A DNA stretch of 64,000 bases. Origin: JBALVT01 sp045110675. Lineage in GTDB: Bacteria > Pseudomonadota > Gammaproteobacteria > Pseudomonadales > Halieaceae. Position 1 is the stretch's first letter, and every line of letters begins with the position of its first letter. Positions 26,592 through 35,296 of the stretch are shown here, one piece after another. The stretch is taken from assembly GCA_045110675.1 (NCBI GenBank), contig JBGCGJ010000065.1, positions 26,323 to 90,322 of the forward strand. Direction: 5' to 3'. The translations under genes were made by a program, and so were the position numbers. The notes under the pieces are model-generated. The model saw only the letters and a list, made by a program, of their open reading frames with translations. It had not been told where the DNA came from and did not search any database.

Positions 26592-27110
26592 ATGTCGTCG
26601 CTCAGCGACCAACAACGCGAAGCTTTGCTGGCAGAACTGGGTGGCCTCCGAAAATTCTGTTTGTCGCTCACCGGTAAGGCGGCGGATGCAGATGATTTAT
26701 TGCAGGCCACCGTAGAAAGAGTGCTCGACAAAGGTATGCCAGCCGATGCACATCCGGCGAAATGGGCATATCGGGTGTGTAAAAATGCCTGGATCGATGA
26801 GTTGCGATCCAGAGATGTAAGACAGAAATACCCTCAGCTGGTGGTGGATGATTCTGAAGTTTCGCCCTCTGCAGAACAAACAGCTGGTGAGGAGCGTGAA
26901 ATCAGCGCGGTCAGCGCGGCTCTGGACGAGTTGTCCACCGACCAGAGGCTGGCGTTAACGCTGGTGGCTATAGAAGGCAGAACCTACGCCGAGGCCGCAG
27001 AAATACTGGAAGTGCCCGTGGGAACGATCATGAGTCGAATTGCCAGGGCAAGAAAACATTTATTAGTGATCTACGGGACCGTAGACCAATCCGTAGAAAA
27101 GAGTAGTTAG
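26592..27110 (+). CDS. ECF-type RNA polymerase sigma factor
   Basis: Sigma-70 family extracytoplasmic-function factor of 172 aa. Region 2 is seen as FCLSLTGKAADADDLLQATV and KWAYRVCKNAWIDELRSRD. Region 4 is seen as LDELSTDQRLALTLVAIEG and TYAEAAEILEVPVGTIMSRI, with the helix-turn-helix that reads the -35 element. It is followed 10 bases later by a membrane anti-sigma-type gene, the usual partner arrangement. It is divergent from the secreted protease gene. Confidence 0.92.
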   Translation: MSSLSDQQREALLAELGGLRKFCLSLTGKAADADDLLQATVERVLDKGMPADAHPAKWAYRVCKNAWIDELRSRDVRQKYPQLVVDDSEVSPSAEQTAGEEREISAVSAALDELSTDQRLALTLVAIEGRTYAEAAEILEVPVGTIMSRIARARKHLLVIYGTVDQSVEKSS

Positions 27111-27120
27111 GGGTTAGAAC

Positions 27121-27861
27121 ATGAGTGAACACGAGAATGAATTGCTTTCGGCCTACCTGGATGGTGAGCTAGAAGCTTCTAAGGCAGTGGAACTGGAGCG
27201 AGCGCTAGATGGGGATCTGGCGCTCCGCTCTCGCTTAGAACAAATGCGTTCCATCGATATCTCGTTGAGAAGTGCCTTTAAAGGCGATTTGGCAGGCGCT
27301 GTTCCGGCGCATATCACCCGAATGCTGGCCTCTGAGGTCGCGTCTAACGATGACAATGTTGTCGCGTTTCCAACACAAACATACAAAGCCAAGACTAAGG
27401 CTAACTGGGGTCTGGCAGTCGCCGCATCGCTGATGGCGGCCTCAGGTTTGCTGATGTTTGAACGAGCGCAAATTGCCGGCGTCGACCGGGGTATGGATGC
27501 ACTGATCGCCGCAGAACTGGAGCAGACGCCTTCGCAAGCCGATGGTTGGAATGTTCTAGCGGACGGACGGGAAATGAGGCCAGTATTGAGCTTCCAAAGT
27601 AAAGACAACGGGTGGTGTCGCGAATTCCTGCTCGCCGATGAGAGAGTCCAGCAAAGAGGCGTCGCATGCAAAACTGATAATCAGTGGGTGACAGCGGTGA
27701 TCGGGCCTGTGAATACTCAGATTGTCGATGCCGCTACCGACTTCCGCCCAGCAGGTGCGGATGATGTGGATTCGGTGCAGGCATTCGTAGAATCCCAGGC
27801 AAACGACATACCACTGGGTCTTGGCGAGGAAGCTGAGTTGATAGAGGGCGGCTGGAAGTAA
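27121..27861 (+). CDS. Anti-sigma factor-like membrane protein
   Basis: Protein of 246 aa. The N-terminal 60 residues (ENELLSAYLDGELEASKAVE) have the form of an anti-sigma domain, but I see no His-Cys-Cys zinc ligands, so it is a non-zinc version. One transmembrane helix at about 98-112 (LAVAASLMAASGLLMF) separates it from a periplasmic C-terminal domain of about 130 residues with two cysteines (WCREF, GVACK). It likely holds the upstream sigma factor inactive until an envelope signal is sensed. It is followed by a terminator. Confidence 0.82.
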   Translation: MSEHENELLSAYLDGELEASKAVELERALDGDLALRSRLEQMRSIDISLRSAFKGDLAGAVPAHITRMLASEVASNDDNVVAFPTQTYKAKTKANWGLAVAASLMAASGLLMFERAQIAGVDRGMDALIAAELEQTPSQADGWNVLADGREMRPVLSFQSKDNGWCREFLLADERVQQRGVACKTDNQWVTAVIGPVNTQIVDAATDFRPAGADDVDSVQAFVESQANDIPLGLGEEAELIEGGWK

Positions 27862-27915
27862 GCCCAGAATATAAAATTCACAGGAGCCCACGGGCTTATA
27901 GACGTTTTATAGAAG

Positions 27916-27940
27916 AAGGTCGCTGAATGCGGCCTTTTTT
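27916..27940 (+). terminator. Rho-independent terminator after the sigma/anti-sigma operon
   Basis: The stem AAGGTCGC-TGAAT-GCGGCCTT with one G-U pair runs directly into six T residues, 55 bases after the anti-sigma stop. It has the right form and orientation to end the sigma-factor operon. Confidence 0.8.
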
Positions 27941-28415
27941 GATTGCGTCACCTTCTGCAAAAAACTAAATCACCGCGGTCATGCGGAAATCTCACATACG
28001 AGTTTTGAAATGATGCTGTATTTTCGGATGAATCAAACAGGAGGAAAAGAGGCAGAGCCCACCGCCACTAAGTGACGATGGGCTCTGAAGCCTGAAGCGC
28101 CAGAGCCGAGGCGCTAACCTTACTCGCTCTGGGTAGGGCATCAGAAAGACAAAGTGTTTCTCGAACTTCACATAAGTGGAATGACCACTCAACAACAGCA
28201 ACGTCCGGGAACAAACCAGGAAAACGAAGGTAGATGAGTCAAACGCCAAATCTCCCCGTCATGTTGAGAGATTCGAAGCCTTCCACCACCCACTTTCAGC
28301 GGTTTCACTCCGTTCCTGTATAGATGACGGGTTAGCGGGAAAGATTATTCCCTCAATTAACAAAAAAATTCAAATATTTTCAAAAAGATGAGAAAAAACG
28401 AGCAAAGCCGCGTAT
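27941..28415. other. Gene-free stretch with three consecutive stem-loops
   Basis: About 475 bases between a terminator and the acyl-CoA ligase stop. I find no convincing gene. Three stem-loops follow each other: 28053-28087 (CAGAGCCCA with TGGGCTCTG, plus inner pairs), 28100-28132 (CCAGAGC, bulge, GAG with CTC-GCTCTGG) and 28175-28189 (AGTGG with CCACT). The first stem has two mismatches as plus-strand RNA, but both become G-U pairs on the minus strand, giving about 16 continuous pairs, and it is followed there by CTCTTTTCC. A minus-strand structured RNA is possible. A minus-strand reading frame at 27992-28249 has no protein-like features. Confidence 0.45.
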
Positions 28416-30020
28416 TTACTGGGCTTTAAGCTCGTCTCTCAAGGTGTTTTTCTTGACCTTACCGCTGGGAGTTCTGGGTAAATCATCCACGAAAATAACT
28501 TTTTCGGGAATTTTCTGGCGTGCAAGCCCCTGTGACTCAGTGAATCTGGCAATCTCAGATTGACTCAAATTGTGATCGACTGATGCGGGAATCACATAGG
28601 CGCACACACCCTCTCCAAGCCGCTCATGAGGCATCGCAACGATAGCGACCTCCTTGATGTCAGGATGTGCGTGCAGAGCATCTTCAATTTCTTTGGCGCT
28701 GAGGTTCTCTCCTCCGCGGATAATGATATCTTTTTTGCGATCGGTGATAAGAATGCCGCCTTCAGGCGTGCGTTGACCAATATCTCCGGTTAAAAAGTAA
28801 CCATCCTCAGTATGGGCGTCTCGGTTCTGCTCCTCATCCGCGTAGCCCAAAAACATCCCCGGTCCCCGCGCGGCGATCTCTCCGTCGACTCCGACACCAA
28901 CTTCCTCGCCGTTATCATCGAGAATCTTCACCTCATAGCCCCAAATCTCACCGTCAGTGTTCGCGGCCAAGTCCGGATTCTCGCGCCAGCCCAAGGTAAT
29001 TATTGGCGCTTCCGTGCTGCCGTAGACTCTGACAGTCACACAGTTATCGAATACTTCGTAGGCACGCAGAATTAACTGGGGTGGTACCGAAGCACCACCG
29101 CAGGAGAATTGCCGCAAGCTGGGTAAACCATCTCCCCTAGCCTCGGCCGCATCCAACAGTTCAACCAAAAACGGTGTTGCACCAACTGTCATCGTACCTT
29201 TGACACGGTTGATAAAGTCCACCGCTGCATTGGCATCCCAACGCTCCATCAACGCTGAACGCGCCTCACTGACAAAGGGGAAACTCAGACCACTGCTATA
29301 GCCGGTAATATGGGTAATCGGTGATGGCATTATCATGACATCATCCGGGCCAGTGCCACCATGCTCAATGGAATTGTCCGAGATTCTAATCAGGGTGTTG
29401 TGGCTGTGCAGCACCGCTTTGGGAAAGCCCGTGGTGCCCGAAGTATAAAGGCGGCACTTGACGCTATTGGGATCAACCTTGGGCAGACTGGATTCATCAA
29501 TAGGTTCATTCTCAACCAGGGTTTCGTAACGCAGCACGCCTTCGATATCATCGGCGGCTCGCAGCGTAACAATGTAATCTAAGTCCGGTAACTCAGCACT
29601 TAAGCCCTTGACCATAGAGACATAATCAACACTGCGATATTCGTCGGGAATAAAAATTAGCCGGGTTCGCGCATCTTTAAGTATGAATCGCAATTCCGCA
29701 TCTCGATAGATGGGCACTACGGGATTCACCACTAATCCCAATGCGGCTGCCGCAATATCCATTGCTGCACCTTCACGCCAATTGGGAAACTGAAAGCTGA
29801 TGACATCACCGGCGACAAGGCCCAATTCACGCAGGCCGCTTGCCAGACGCTTCGCTTCGTCGGCAATTGACGCGTAGGTGGCGTCAGGTTCCCGCTCCAA
29901 ATAAATCGCGACTCGATCTGGGGTTATCCTGGCTTTCTCAAACGCGAGCTCTGCTACCGTGGTGTTACGCCAGGTCGCTCCATCTCGTTCGATGCGACGA
30001 GCAGTATCACCCAGGGTCAT
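28416..30020 (-). CDS. AMP-binding acyl-CoA ligase
   Basis: ANL-family synthetase of 534 aa that activates a carboxylic acid to its CoA ester with ATP. The phosphate-binding loop is YTSGTTGFPKAVLHSH, the AMP-binding block is YGSTEAP, the hinge region is GYFLTGDIG and ITDRKKDIIIRGGENLSAKE, and the catalytic-lysine end is TPSGKVKKN. The start overlaps the stop of the upstream Rieske gene by 4 bases (ATGA), so the two are translationally coupled. The pair would hydroxylate or demethylate a substrate and activate the resulting acid, though the order is inferred. Confidence 0.92.
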   Translation of the reverse strand: MTLGDTARRIERDGATWRNTTVAELAFEKARITPDRVAIYLEREPDATYASIADEAKRLASGLRELGLVAGDVISFQFPNWREGAAMDIAAAALGLVVNPVVPIYRDAELRFILKDARTRLIFIPDEYRSVDYVSMVKGLSAELPDLDYIVTLRAADDIEGVLRYETLVENEPIDESSLPKVDPNSVKCRLYTSGTTGFPKAVLHSHNTLIRISDNSIEHGGTGPDDVMIMPSPITHITGYSSGLSFPFVSEARSALMERWDANAAVDFINRVKGTMTVGATPFLVELLDAAEARGDGLPSLRQFSCGGASVPPQLILRAYEVFDNCVTVRVYGSTEAPIITLGWRENPDLAANTDGEIWGYEVKILDDNGEEVGVGVDGEIAARGPGMFLGYADEEQNRDAHTEDGYFLTGDIGQRTPEGGILITDRKKDIIIRGGENLSAKEIEDALHAHPDIKEVAIVAMPHERLGEGVCAYVIPASVDHNLSQSEIARFTESQGLARQKIPEKVIFVDDLPRTPSGKVKKNTLRDELKAQ

Positions 30021-31402
30021 CGATTGATGTACTTGTCTAGCGTTTGATGAAAATGCCGAATTCGAACTTCCTGATAGTTCGCCAAGGTCACGGTTCCTTT
30101 CTTGGACGCTTTCATGCCCTTCTGAACCTGGGGCAGATTTGCACCATCCTGATCAAAAATTCTCGCCAGCCCCTCGCCCATGACTTCATTGGCATCCGAG
30201 AAAGGCTGATCCGCCGTCAGTTTGAAGGTGGGTGCATCGGCTGGCCGCGCTTCACCTTTTGGAAACCGGCCCATGATAAAGATATCCATGATGCAACTTT
30301 CATGGTCGTCGCCGTTGGGTCGATGCCGATAGGTTAAATTGGGCAAGAAACCGGCCCAGGGTGCAAAATTGGGAAAAAGCAGATACAGGATCGAGTCCAT
30401 AATCTCGCTTTTTGTCGCAAACTGCTCCAGATCCAACCCTGACTGTTCACTGAAATCAGCGTAGTTAAGCTTGGCTACTCGGTCCCTGGCTAGCTCTTGC
30501 ACGTCACCGGATTCCTCTACATTGTCGGCGACCAGCGATGAGGTTCCCAGCATTGTGTCAAGGCAGTCCTGCTCAGTGTATTCATCTGCATGCGTTGGGT
30601 TAATCGTGCCAGAGGTAGTGATGGTGCGACTCACATTGTCACCCCAAACATCATACTGGGAGTTATCAATACCCTGATAAGCCATGATTTGCGGGTGCGT
30701 CGCAATAGCGTGATAAGACTCGATAAAAGCTTCTACGCAGGCTTTCCAGTTGGCGTTGATCACCTTTTCCACGTGCATCGTGATATAGGTATCCTGCGGC
30801 GAATACCGGTCGAGGTGTTCAGGTAACACATCCAGGTACTCACGGAAATTTTCAGGCTCGTCCGCCATATTGATGAAAATCCAGCCGCCCCAGGTATCTA
30901 TCGCAACTTCAGGTAAGCCGAAGTTGTCGCAATCGACATGATTGAAGTCCCATTCTCCAGGCATACTCTGGAAGCTGCCGTCGAGTTCCCAGGTGAATCC
31001 ATGATAAGGGCAACGAAACTCGCTCGAATTACCGGACCCGCGCTTCAGGGCACGTCCTCGATGCAGACAGGAATTATGATAGCCCTTGAGCTGACCATCG
31101 GCGGTACGTGTGATCAAGATCGAATCGTTGACAATATCGTAGACAAAATAATCGCCGACATTAGGCAGTAGGCTTTCCCGGCACGCCATCTGCCAAGTCT
31201 GTCGCCACACTTTTTCTACTTCGAGGTCGAAAAACTCTCTCGAGGTCCAGCGCGATATGGGAACATCTTCCGAGCCCAAAAAAGTAGAGGTGTCTTCGCG
31301 CAGAGTCGCGGGCACGTCGACGGTTTCTCTATCGAGTAAGTCTTGGTATGACTGGCCCGGAAAACGGGCAATAATGTGTTCGTCTCTGGCACTGTCGGAC
31401 AT
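30017..31402 (-). CDS. Rieske-type oxygenase alpha subunit
   Basis: Terminal oxygenase of 461 aa. Rieske ligands are Cys112/His114 (SCLHRG) and Cys131/His134 (CPYHGF). The mononuclear iron site is EAFIESYHAIATHPQ with His231 and His236. The N-terminal extension is longer than in the other copies. It forms an operon with the acyl-CoA ligase (4-base overlap). It is divergent from a SnoaL-like gene; the gap contains dyad copy D at 31488-31505, 86 bases upstream of this start. Confidence 0.9.
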   Translation of the reverse strand: MSDSARDEHIIARFPGQSYQDLLDRETVDVPATLREDTSTFLGSEDVPISRWTSREFFDLEVEKVWRQTWQMACRESLLPNVGDYFVYDIVNDSILITRTADGQLKGYHNSCLHRGRALKRGSGNSSEFRCPYHGFTWELDGSFQSMPGEWDFNHVDCDNFGLPEVAIDTWGGWIFINMADEPENFREYLDVLPEHLDRYSPQDTYITMHVEKVINANWKACVEAFIESYHAIATHPQIMAYQGIDNSQYDVWGDNVSRTITTSGTINPTHADEYTEQDCLDTMLGTSSLVADNVEESGDVQELARDRVAKLNYADFSEQSGLDLEQFATKSEIMDSILYLLFPNFAPWAGFLPNLTYRHRPNGDDHESCIMDIFIMGRFPKGEARPADAPTFKLTADQPFSDANEVMGEGLARIFDQDGANLPQVQKGMKASKKGTVTLANYQEVRIRHFHQTLDKYINR

Positions 31403-31487
31403 AACGATTTCCTGCCAATTTAGGTTGTTGTTTGTGGAGTCTAAAATCGATAGACAGGCGTTTATGTTAACAGCAAGATCCGCTATA

Positions 31488-31505
31488 AAACAGTACAGAT
31501 TGTTT
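31488..31505. promoter_or_regulatory. Dyad operator, copy D of AAACAGT-N4-ACTGTTT
   Basis: The site AAACAGT-ACAG-ATTGTTT lies in the divergent gap between the Rieske/ligase operon and the SnoaL-like gene. The left arm is perfect and the right arm matches six of seven. It is the most symmetrical of the four copies. Confidence 0.62.
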
Positions 31506-31587
31506 CTTTTTTTATAGCCTAGCGGTAAGCTGGCACCCTCTCAACCCACTACACTAACTCAAGTATCGCAAATCAGGGAGATAAACA

Positions 31588-32031
31588 ATGGGCTACAGGA
31601 ATTCTGTTGAAGATGAACTGGCATTACAAGATTTGGGAGCGCGCTATGTCGATGCGGTCAATCGCCTCGACGGAGACGCCTGGAAAGCGACGTGGGCCGA
31701 AAACAGTAGCTGGCTCATCATGGGGCAAGAGATAAGCGGCCGCGACGCCATCTTCGAATTCTGGACACAAACAATGGCTATGTTTGATTTTGTGATCATG
31801 TCCCTCAACTCTAGCACCTTCGATATTGTTGACAATAAGGCTAGCGGTCGAAGTTATATGACTGAGTATCTTTGCATAAAAGACACTCCACCGATGATGA
31901 CGCAGGGTGTATACAACGATACTTACGTTAAAGAGAATGGTGAATGGTTGATAGCGTCAAGGGGCTACCACGTTCTCTACCAGGGCCCTTCAGACCTCAG
32001 CGGCACTTACGAACCCTATCCTGGCGACTAA
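31588..32031 (+). CDS. SnoaL-like protein
   Basis: NTF2-fold protein of 147 aa, MGYRNSVEDELALQDLGARY, then DAVNRLDGDAWKATWAENSS and KENGEWLIASRGYHVLYQG, all typical of SnoaL_4. The ATG follows AGGGAGATAAAC, a strong ribosome-binding site. It is third of this type in the island and, like the one at 8514, divergent from a Rieske gene. That repeated layout suggests that SnoaL-like proteins act with the Rieske oxygenases here. Its stop lies 3 bases before the end of the convergent SDR. Confidence 0.8.
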   Translation: MGYRNSVEDELALQDLGARYVDAVNRLDGDAWKATWAENSSWLIMGQEISGRDAIFEFWTQTMAMFDFVIMSLNSSTFDIVDNKASGRSYMTEYLCIKDTPPMMTQGVYNDTYVKENGEWLIASRGYHVLYQGPSDLSGTYEPYPGD

Positions 32032-32034
32032 GCT

Positions 32035-32766
32035 TTAATTTACGATCATAGCCCCGCCGTCCACGGCTAAGCCGTGGCCGGTGATGAAAGCTGCATCCGA
32101 TGAAGCAAGAAACAAAATCGCGCGGGCAATATCCGTCGGTTGACCCCATCGGCCCAGCGGGCTTTTTTCTTCCCAGAATTTTCGGAAGTCGGTATCCACC
32201 TCGATCAAGTCTCGAGTGATGCCGGTTACAATCGCGCCAGGCAATATGTAATTCACTGTAATCCCGTATTGGCCCCACTCGGCGGCGAGGCTTTTTGACA
32301 AGCCGGCAACCCCGTGTTTTGAAGCTGTATAGGCTCCCATCCCTTCATTGGCAAAGGCCGCTGAAACCGACGCAGTATTAACCACCCGTCCAGCCTCACT
32401 CTGTTTTAACAGCGGCAAAGCAGCCTTGCTGATCCGAAACATCGAACGCAAATTAACATCCAAAACGCGATCCCATGTTTCATCCTCGGTGTCTTCCATT
32501 GAAGACACGGGGCAGATTCCAGCGTTATTGACCAGTATGTCCAGCCCACCTAAATCCTCTAGTGCAGCGGTGCTCAAGACCTGGGGCGCATCCGGGGCTG
32601 TTACATCAACCAGGGCGTGGGAACAATCCAAAGACTGCAAGCCAGCAGCGGCGATATCGACCGCCAGGACCTTTGCCCCATCAGCCAGAAACGCCTCTGC
32701 GGTAGCGCGCCCGATACCATCAGATGCTCCTGTAACCAAAACACGCGCGCCCTCAAATCTGCTCAT
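32035..32766 (-). CDS. SDR-family oxidoreductase
   Basis: Classical short-chain dehydrogenase of 243 aa. Cofactor motif TGASDGIG at 12-19, NNAG at 80-83, catalytic Ser133, Tyr146 and Lys150 (YTASK), and the terminal ITGHGLAVDGGAMIVN. All catalytic residues are intact. It probably oxidises a hydroxylated intermediate; the substrate is unknown. It lies downstream of the TonB receptor on the same strand, but the strong terminator at 32904 makes co-transcription unlikely, so it should have its own promoter. Confidence 0.9.
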   Translation of the reverse strand: MSRFEGARVLVTGASDGIGRATAEAFLADGAKVLAVDIAAAGLQSLDCSHALVDVTAPDAPQVLSTAALEDLGGLDILVNNAGICPVSSMEDTEDETWDRVLDVNLRSMFRISKAALPLLKQSEAGRVVNTASVSAAFANEGMGAYTASKHGVAGLSKSLAAEWGQYGITVNYILPGAIVTGITRDLIEVDTDFRKFWEEKSPLGRWGQPTDIARAILFLASSDAAFITGHGLAVDGGAMIVN

Positions 32767-32903
32767 TGTTGCTCTATCCTGAAAGTAATGTTGACCGCTA
32801 CTTTACAACTGCTCTCTTAAGGTGCGAAAGGTAAACCGATTGGGTACTGAGTAACCCGCAATTACACGAGACGGTAGACTCTCATCCTTCCAAGGGCTAG
32901 TAC

Positions 32904-32928
32904 GAAAAATGCCCCGCACGCGGGGCAT
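32904..32928 (-). terminator. Rho-independent terminator of the TonB receptor gene
   Basis: The stem ATGCCCCG-CACG-CGGGGCAT is followed on the minus strand by TTTTT. It lies 55 bases downstream of the TonB-receptor stop at 32984. Confidence 0.8.
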
Positions 32929-32983
32929 TCAGTGGTAGTTAACCGAGGACCGAAAAGTCTGCTGCTATGCGACTCGCCGCAAT

Positions 32984-35296
32984 CTAGAAATTACCCGATA
33001 TTTGCAAGCCATACTCCGTGCCGCCGGTGACTCCCGCAAAGGCGATAGTACCCGGAATCGTAACCGCCGAGCTAAACTCCTCTTCGTCTCCCAAGTCTCG
33101 ACCAAAAGCGGTGATTTTGACGGTACGATCAGCGCTCCATTCCCACTCGTAGGCGATGGTGGCATCCCAGACTCCCCGGTCAGGCAGCAAGCCACGTGGA
33201 TCATTAGACACTTCTACCCAATACTCGTCGGTGTAGCGATAACCGACAAAGGCAGTCAGACTTCCAGGCCCTATTTGCTGGGTATAGGTGCCATTGACAC
33301 CCCCCGTCCACTCCGGAGTACGACGCAGTTCCAGGCCGCTATTGTCAGTCGCGATTCCATCGCCGGTCAGGTCAGCGACGTACTCGTCATACTCCGAGTC
33401 CAGAAAGCCGAAGTTGGCATTCAAGACGAAGTTCTCGCTGGCGACCCAGGTTAGCTCTCCCTCAACACCGTAGGACTCAACTGTAGAGGCATTTCGCACC
33501 ACTGTGTTGGACCCTCCCAACCCGTCTGGCTCGATAATCTCCTCTTGTTTATCGCTGTAGTCCGTATAAAACGCCGCGAGATTGAGACGGATGGTGTTGT
33601 CGGCAAAATCCCCCTTCATGCCGACTTCGTAGTTATCGACAAACTCCGGATCGAAGGGTCCGATGTTTTGAGGTCTCTGGTTACGGCCGTTGAATCCGCC
33701 GGATCGGAAGCCCTCTGAATAGCTTATGTAGGTTAAGACATCATCGTTGACTTGATAATCAAGGCTGACTTTCGGACTAAACTCCTGCCAGTCCTCTTTG
33801 CCGGCAGCTCCGCCAAGCGGAATAAAAATGGGCGTACCAAAAACATATAGATCGGGCTCTGCACCGCCTCCATCTGGCAAATACCCCGCGAAGTCTCCGC
33901 CACCAATGAACTGCTCTCCAGCGTACTCCTTCTCTTCGTCCGTATATCGACCACCCAGGGTCAAATTAAACTTCTCCCCGAGCGCAATGTGAACCTCTCC
34001 GAACACAGCCCACACCTCACGTTCGTGGTCGGCCCTGGGGTTCTGAAAAATAGCACCCTGAGGACCACCGAAGGCGGCGATCGATGTTCGCTGCTCAAGT
34101 TGATACTCGTCTTCTAGCCAAAAAACTCCCGCCACAAAATCCCAGCTTTCGCTGAATTCATCGCTTGATGCAAAACGCAATTCGGTGCTGGTTTGTTCGG
34201 AGGTTTGCAATCGATTGGCGTGAAAGAAATTCAGGGAAGTACCATCGAAGTCCGTGGGTACAGCCTCATCGGTTTCCTGAAACCCGGTGATCGATGTCAG
34301 AGTACCAATGCCAAGATCCCAATTCATATTCAGGCTATAGCTGTCCCACTCGAAATCAATCGGGTTGAGGTAGTCCTGGGTAAAATCACTGATGTCAGTA
34401 ACGTCATCTCCGCACACCATACCAAACACAGCTGCGGGCAGAACGCAGGGTGTCTCAGGTGCCGGATTAACCGGGTTGTTGGTATTCAGGGAGGTTATAT
34501 TCTGAAGGCCGACACCGTCGTTTTCATCTTCATACTTCACGTAGGTGAACGTTGCGTCAAAGTTCTCCGAAGGCGTGAACAGTAAAGTGGCGTTAACTTC
34601 GGTATTATCTGCATCTCCAATACGATCGCCGCTGATAATATTCTCGCGCAAACCCCCGTCTCGCTGACTGGCAAACCCTAATTTACCCGCCAACAAATCT
34701 TTGGCAATCGGGAAATTGAGCACCGCCTTAATATCTTTTCGATCATCATTACCGGCTGTTAATTCATACTTAAGCCCCAGCTCACCCGTGGGTGCGGTTC
34801 TGCTGATATTGATTACACCACCGGTGGTGTTACGGCCAAACAGCGTACCCTGAGGACCACGAAGCACTTCAAAAGAGGCGAAATCGAACGTGTTTGCCAT
34901 TGACCCGTTAACAAACGACAGCGGCACACCATCAATCACTACACCCACGGCCGCATCAAAGCTACGCTCAACCTCCTGGGTACCAACGCCACGGATATAA
35001 ACCGAGGCCCCAGCGGGAGCAACGCTCACTGCATCTATCACCAGGTTTGGGATAAAACCTTCCATCTCGCGTATATCGCGCATCACCAAATTACTGATCG
35101 CTTCACCACTGAAGGCGGACACCGCAATAGGGACACTTTGCATTGATTCGGAGGTCTTCCGTGCGGTGACAATAACCTCCTCCAATACAGCTGAATCCTG
35201 CGCAAGGACAGTCGGAGTCACCGCCATAGTTGCACCCGCTATTGCGAGCGCCGTGGCAATGCGAGAATAACGAAATGGGGATTGCTTTGTTAACAT
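32984..35296 (-). CDS. TonB-dependent receptor
   Basis: Outer-membrane transporter of 770 aa. The signal peptide MLTKQSPFRYSRIATALAIA...VLAQ is followed by a TonB box-like VLEEVIVTARK. Then comes the plug with GVGTQEVERS and FEVLRGPQGTLFGRNTTGGV, and the barrel ends LQISGNF. The ATG at 35296 follows GGCAGGAG; a longer in-frame start would precede the signal peptide. It is of the same general catabolic type as the receptor at 11242, but no AAACAGT dyad is seen upstream. A terminator follows. Confidence 0.92.
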   Translation of the reverse strand: MLTKQSPFRYSRIATALAIAGATMAVTPTVLAQDSAVLEEVIVTARKTSESMQSVPIAVSAFSGEAISNLVMRDIREMEGFIPNLVIDAVSVAPAGASVYIRGVGTQEVERSFDAAVGVVIDGVPLSFVNGSMANTFDFASFEVLRGPQGTLFGRNTTGGVINISRTAPTGELGLKYELTAGNDDRKDIKAVLNFPIAKDLLAGKLGFASQRDGGLRENIISGDRIGDADNTEVNATLLFTPSENFDATFTYVKYEDENDGVGLQNITSLNTNNPVNPAPETPCVLPAAVFGMVCGDDVTDISDFTQDYLNPIDFEWDSYSLNMNWDLGIGTLTSITGFQETDEAVPTDFDGTSLNFFHANRLQTSEQTSTELRFASSDEFSESWDFVAGVFWLEDEYQLEQRTSIAAFGGPQGAIFQNPRADHEREVWAVFGEVHIALGEKFNLTLGGRYTDEEKEYAGEQFIGGGDFAGYLPDGGGAEPDLYVFGTPIFIPLGGAAGKEDWQEFSPKVSLDYQVNDDVLTYISYSEGFRSGGFNGRNQRPQNIGPFDPEFVDNYEVGMKGDFADNTIRLNLAAFYTDYSDKQEEIIEPDGLGGSNTVVRNASTVESYGVEGELTWVASENFVLNANFGFLDSEYDEYVADLTGDGIATDNSGLELRRTPEWTGGVNGTYTQQIGPGSLTAFVGYRYTDEYWVEVSNDPRGLLPDRGVWDATIAYEWEWSADRTVKITAFGRDLGDEEEFSSAVTIPGTIAFAGVTGGTEYGLQISGNF

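Noticed and set aside
27992..28249. Minus-strand 85-codon frame in the gene-free stretch
   Set aside because: No ribosome-binding site I trust, odd composition, and it overlaps the stem-loops; a structured RNA explains it better.
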